64,000 nt of DNA from Vibrio hepatarius (GTDB lineage: Bacteria; Pseudomonadota; Gammaproteobacteria; Enterobacterales; Vibrionaceae), in NCBI RefSeq assembly GCF_018860525.1, contig NZ_JAHKPM010000018.1:62001-126000 (forward strand), given 5' to 3'. Positions 62,184 to 64,000 of the stretch are shown piece by piece. A model generated the notes under the pieces. The model saw nothing but the letters and a program-made list of their open reading frames with translations. It did not search any database and was not told where the DNA came from. The position numbers and the translations under genes are program-made. How positions within the stretch are numbered: position 1 is the first letter of the stretch; the number at the start of each line of letters is the position of its first letter.

Positions 62184-62660
62184 TTATTCAGGTGTAGTAA
62201 TACTTCCTATCTCTAAAACGGGTGCAACGTCGATGTCTTCCGCATTCATCATAGATGAAATCCGTTGAACTGAGGATAGAAGTAAAGATTGCTCCCACTC
62301 TTCAAGTCGTTGAAATTTGTTAATAAAATTTTGCTGGAGCGGTGTTGGGGCTTGCTCTAACACCATAACTCCTTTCTCTGTTAAATGGGCATGAACTTTA
62401 CGTTTGTCATGTACGCTACGCACGCGCTTTACAATTTCATTACGTTCTAGTCGATCTAAAATCGTTGTCGCAGTGGCTTGGCTCATATTTGTATGGTTTG
62501 AAAGTTCACGAATAGTGACTTCACCGAGCTCTCTTATGGAGCGCATCAAAATTAATTGTGGTCCAGTTAAACCAGACTCTTTACTTAGTCTTTTCGAGTG
62601 CAGATCAATAGCACGGATGATCTGTCGAATCGATATAAGAACTTCTTCGTGCTTTTCCAA
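62184..62660 (-). CDS. cosR: MarR-family repressor CosR (compatible solute regulator)
   Basis: This 158-residue regulator has a MarR winged helix (GLTGPQLILMRSIRELGEVT; MSQATATTILDRLERNEIVK; DKRKVHAHLTEKG). In V. cholerae and V. parahaemolyticus, CosR represses ectoine, betaine and osmolyte-uptake genes and is divergent from a BCCT transporter gene, exactly the arrangement here. Identification rests on that context and on family length, remembered rather than aligned. It starts MEKHEEVLISIRQ with GGAAC upstream. Confidence 0.8.
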   Translation of the reverse strand: MEKHEEVLISIRQIIRAIDLHSKRLSKESGLTGPQLILMRSIRELGEVTIRELSNHTNMSQATATTILDRLERNEIVKRVRSVHDKRKVHAHLTEKGVMVLEQAPTPLQQNFINKFQRLEEWEQSLLLSSVQRISSMMNAEDIDVAPVLEIGSITTPE

Positions 62661-63071
62661 TGTTGTTCCTTATATTAGTAAAGCGGATAGAGGCGAAAAT
62701 ACATGAAATCTAGCATGAAATGAAGTACATCAAACCATAAATTTTATCCTAGCCTACTATTTCAGTGGATGGAATAGGGCTTATGGAAATACATCTGGTT
62801 ATTTTATCGATAAATGTGATGTGGTCAAATGTTTAGAAGTCAAACGTAATATGAATTTTTATCTTATCTTTTATTGATTACATTATCGACTGTTGACCAT
62901 ATTTTTGTCTAAAAAATGGACAATTGACTGTAAAGTACTGGAATGATCTGTATCTACACGTACAATAACTCGTAATTGATTAAGTCTTGATATAGAGATA
63001 ATTGTTTTTATCACTAACGATTTTTCTATCTGAAGGTTTGGTCAGGGAAGAAAACTAGTAAGAGAGGATGA
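62661..63071. other. Divergent cosR-transporter control region
   Basis: This is 411 bases without an ORF, carrying both promoters. The one clear signal is the dyad at 62905-62923, listed separately. Confidence 0.5.
62905..62923. promoter_or_regulatory. Candidate CosR operator
   Basis: TTGTCTA-5-TGGACAA is a 19-base dyad with 6 of 7 pairs matching, midway between the two divergent genes. An overlapping TTGACCAT/ATGGACAA repeat starts at 62893. MarR-family proteins bind such short AT-rich dyads. The binding protein is inferred. Confidence 0.4.
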
Positions 63072-64000
63072 ATGACTAAAGGTATAGATAAGTACAGTAT
63101 CAACAGCACCGACTACACAGTTGGGCAAGATAATGTCCAAAAGTGGGGGTTTGATGTTCATAACCCTGTATTTGGAATCAGTGCAGGGCTTATCGGCTTA
63201 TTCCTAATTATGACTGCAATCATGGATGCTGAATCCGCTAAAGCAGTACTTGATGGAGTCAAATGGAAGATTATTGGAAATTTTGATTGGCTATTTATCT
63301 GGTCAGGCAACATATTTGTACTATTTTGCATCGCTTTAATTGTGACGCCACTTGGTAAAATCCGCTTAGGTGGTGAAAATGCTACGGCGGATTACTCCTA
63401 TGTATCTTGGCTATCCATGTTATTTGCAGCTGGGATGGGTATAGGCTTGATGTTTTGGAGCGTTGCTGAGCCGGTTGCTTACTTTACAGGGTGGTATGAG
63501 ACGCCTCTAGGTGTTGAGGCCAATACTGCAGAAGCTGCAAAACTTGCGATGGGAGCCACTATGTACCATTGGGGCTTACACCCCTGGGCTATCTATGGCG
63601 TTGTAGCTTTATCATTGGCGTTTTTTGCATATAACAAAGGGCTCCCACTTTCAATACGATCTATTTTCTATCCAATTTTGGGTGATAGAGCTTGGGGTTG
63701 GGCTGGCCATATTGTTGATATTCTTGCCGTACTAGCAACGCTATTTGGTCTTGCAACTTCACTTGGATTAGGTGCTCAGCAGGCTGCCAGCGGTATTCAC
63801 CATGTTTTTGGTTTTGAGGCAAACATGGGTCTTCAAGTGGCCGTGATCACAATAGTCACTTTGCTTGCCGTAGTGTCGGTGATCCGTGGTATTGATGGCG
63901 GTGTTAAGGTTATCAGTAATATTAACATGATCATCGCATTCCTATTACTTATCATGGTAGCTTTAATTGGCTACGCTGTCGCATTTGGTAATATTGGCAC
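63072..64000 (+). CDS. opuD: BCCT family compatible-solute transporter (3' end outside window)
   Basis: This is a sodium- or proton-coupled uptake system for betaine-type osmolytes. The visible 309 residues start MTKGIDKYSINSTDY behind GAGG and contain the BCCT signatures: FAAGMGIGLMFWSVAEPV and the Trp-rich MGATMYHWGLHPWAIYGVV, plus GLPLSIRSIFYPILGDR and LFGLATSLGLGAQQ. At least six helices are present. The gene runs off the window. Its position divergent from cosR matches V. cholerae opuD / V. parahaemolyticus bccT3; the exact substrate cannot be told. Confidence 0.9.
   Translation, partial: MTKGIDKYSINSTDYTVGQDNVQKWGFDVHNPVFGISAGLIGLFLIMTAIMDAESAKAVLDGVKWKIIGNFDWLFIWSGNIFVLFCIALIVTPLGKIRLGGENATADYSYVSWLSMLFAAGMGIGLMFWSVAEPVAYFTGWYETPLGVEANTAEAAKLAMGATMYHWGLHPWAIYGVVALSLAFFAYNKGLPLSIRSIFYPILGDRAWGWAGHIVDILAVLATLFGLATSLGLGAQQAASGIHHVFGFEANMGLQVAVITIVTLLAVVSVIRGIDGGVKVISNINMIIAFLLLIMVALIGYAVAFGNIG

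Overview
The window reads as chromosomal DNA of a marine Vibrio (Gammaproteobacteria, Vibrionaceae). Base composition is moderately AT-rich with short intergenic spacers. Several gene neighbourhoods are Vibrio hallmarks: kbl-tdh, aacS divergent from phhAB, a second secDF pair preceded by a VemP-type arrest peptide, ravA-viaA, a ToxR/ToxS-like pair, an 850-residue chitinase A and a cosR-BCCT pair. From memory, many of these genes sit on chromosome II in V. cholerae, so a secondary chromosome is likely but not proven. I saw no rRNA, tRNA, CRISPR array, insertion sequence, phage or plasmid module.

Layout. 0-4.8 kb: tail of a probable transporter, a small membrane ORF, a LysR regulator, the threonine-degradation operon kbl-tdh and a periplasmic carbonic anhydrase. 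4.8-11.4 kb: single genes, including a DM13 protein, an MscS-like channel, a DUF1289 protein, a response regulator, an atypical CDF transporter, a second LysR and a methyltransferase. 11.4-14.8 kb: acetoacetyl-CoA synthetase divergent from phenylalanine hydroxylase and its pterin dehydratase. 14.8-19 kb: two paralogous proteins of unknown function with conserved ends and variable middles, then two exported proteins. 19-22.4 kb: VemP-like monitor, SecD2 and SecF2. 22.4-27.6 kb: exported dienelactone hydrolase, ElbB, YjjG and a WYL regulator flanked by two cold-shock-domain proteins.

27.6-42.9 kb is the main accessory region: a ToxRS-like pair transcribed away from a complete Tad (Flp, type IVc) pilus locus on the + strand. 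The locus encodes pilin, prepilin peptidase, RcpC, RcpA secretin, an RcpB/CpaD-like protein, TadZ, TadB, TadC, two TadD lipoproteins, TadA, TadE, TadF and TadG, plus two extra exported proteins (one OmpA-like). The order is unusual: tadA is absent between tadZ and tadB and lies behind a second tadD copy. A short ORF with a good ribosome site and two hairpins precede the pilin gene.

42.9-64 kb: serine deaminase, a DHH phosphoesterase, a diguanylate cyclase, CheV, a parvulin, chitinase A, a decayed gene, a NUDIX-threonine aldolase pair, ravA-viaA, emrD, a second DUF1289 protein, a membrane diguanylate cyclase, the compatible-solute repressor CosR and a divergent BCCT transporter cut by the window end.

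Together the genes point to a salt-water lifestyle: Sec machinery monitoring linked to Na+, osmolyte uptake, chitin use, surface attachment by Tad pili and c-di-GMP signalling. The most interesting signals are the vemP-secDF2 control region, the reorganised Tad locus with its leader ORF and ToxRS-like neighbour, and the paired proteins at 14.9-17.4 kb.
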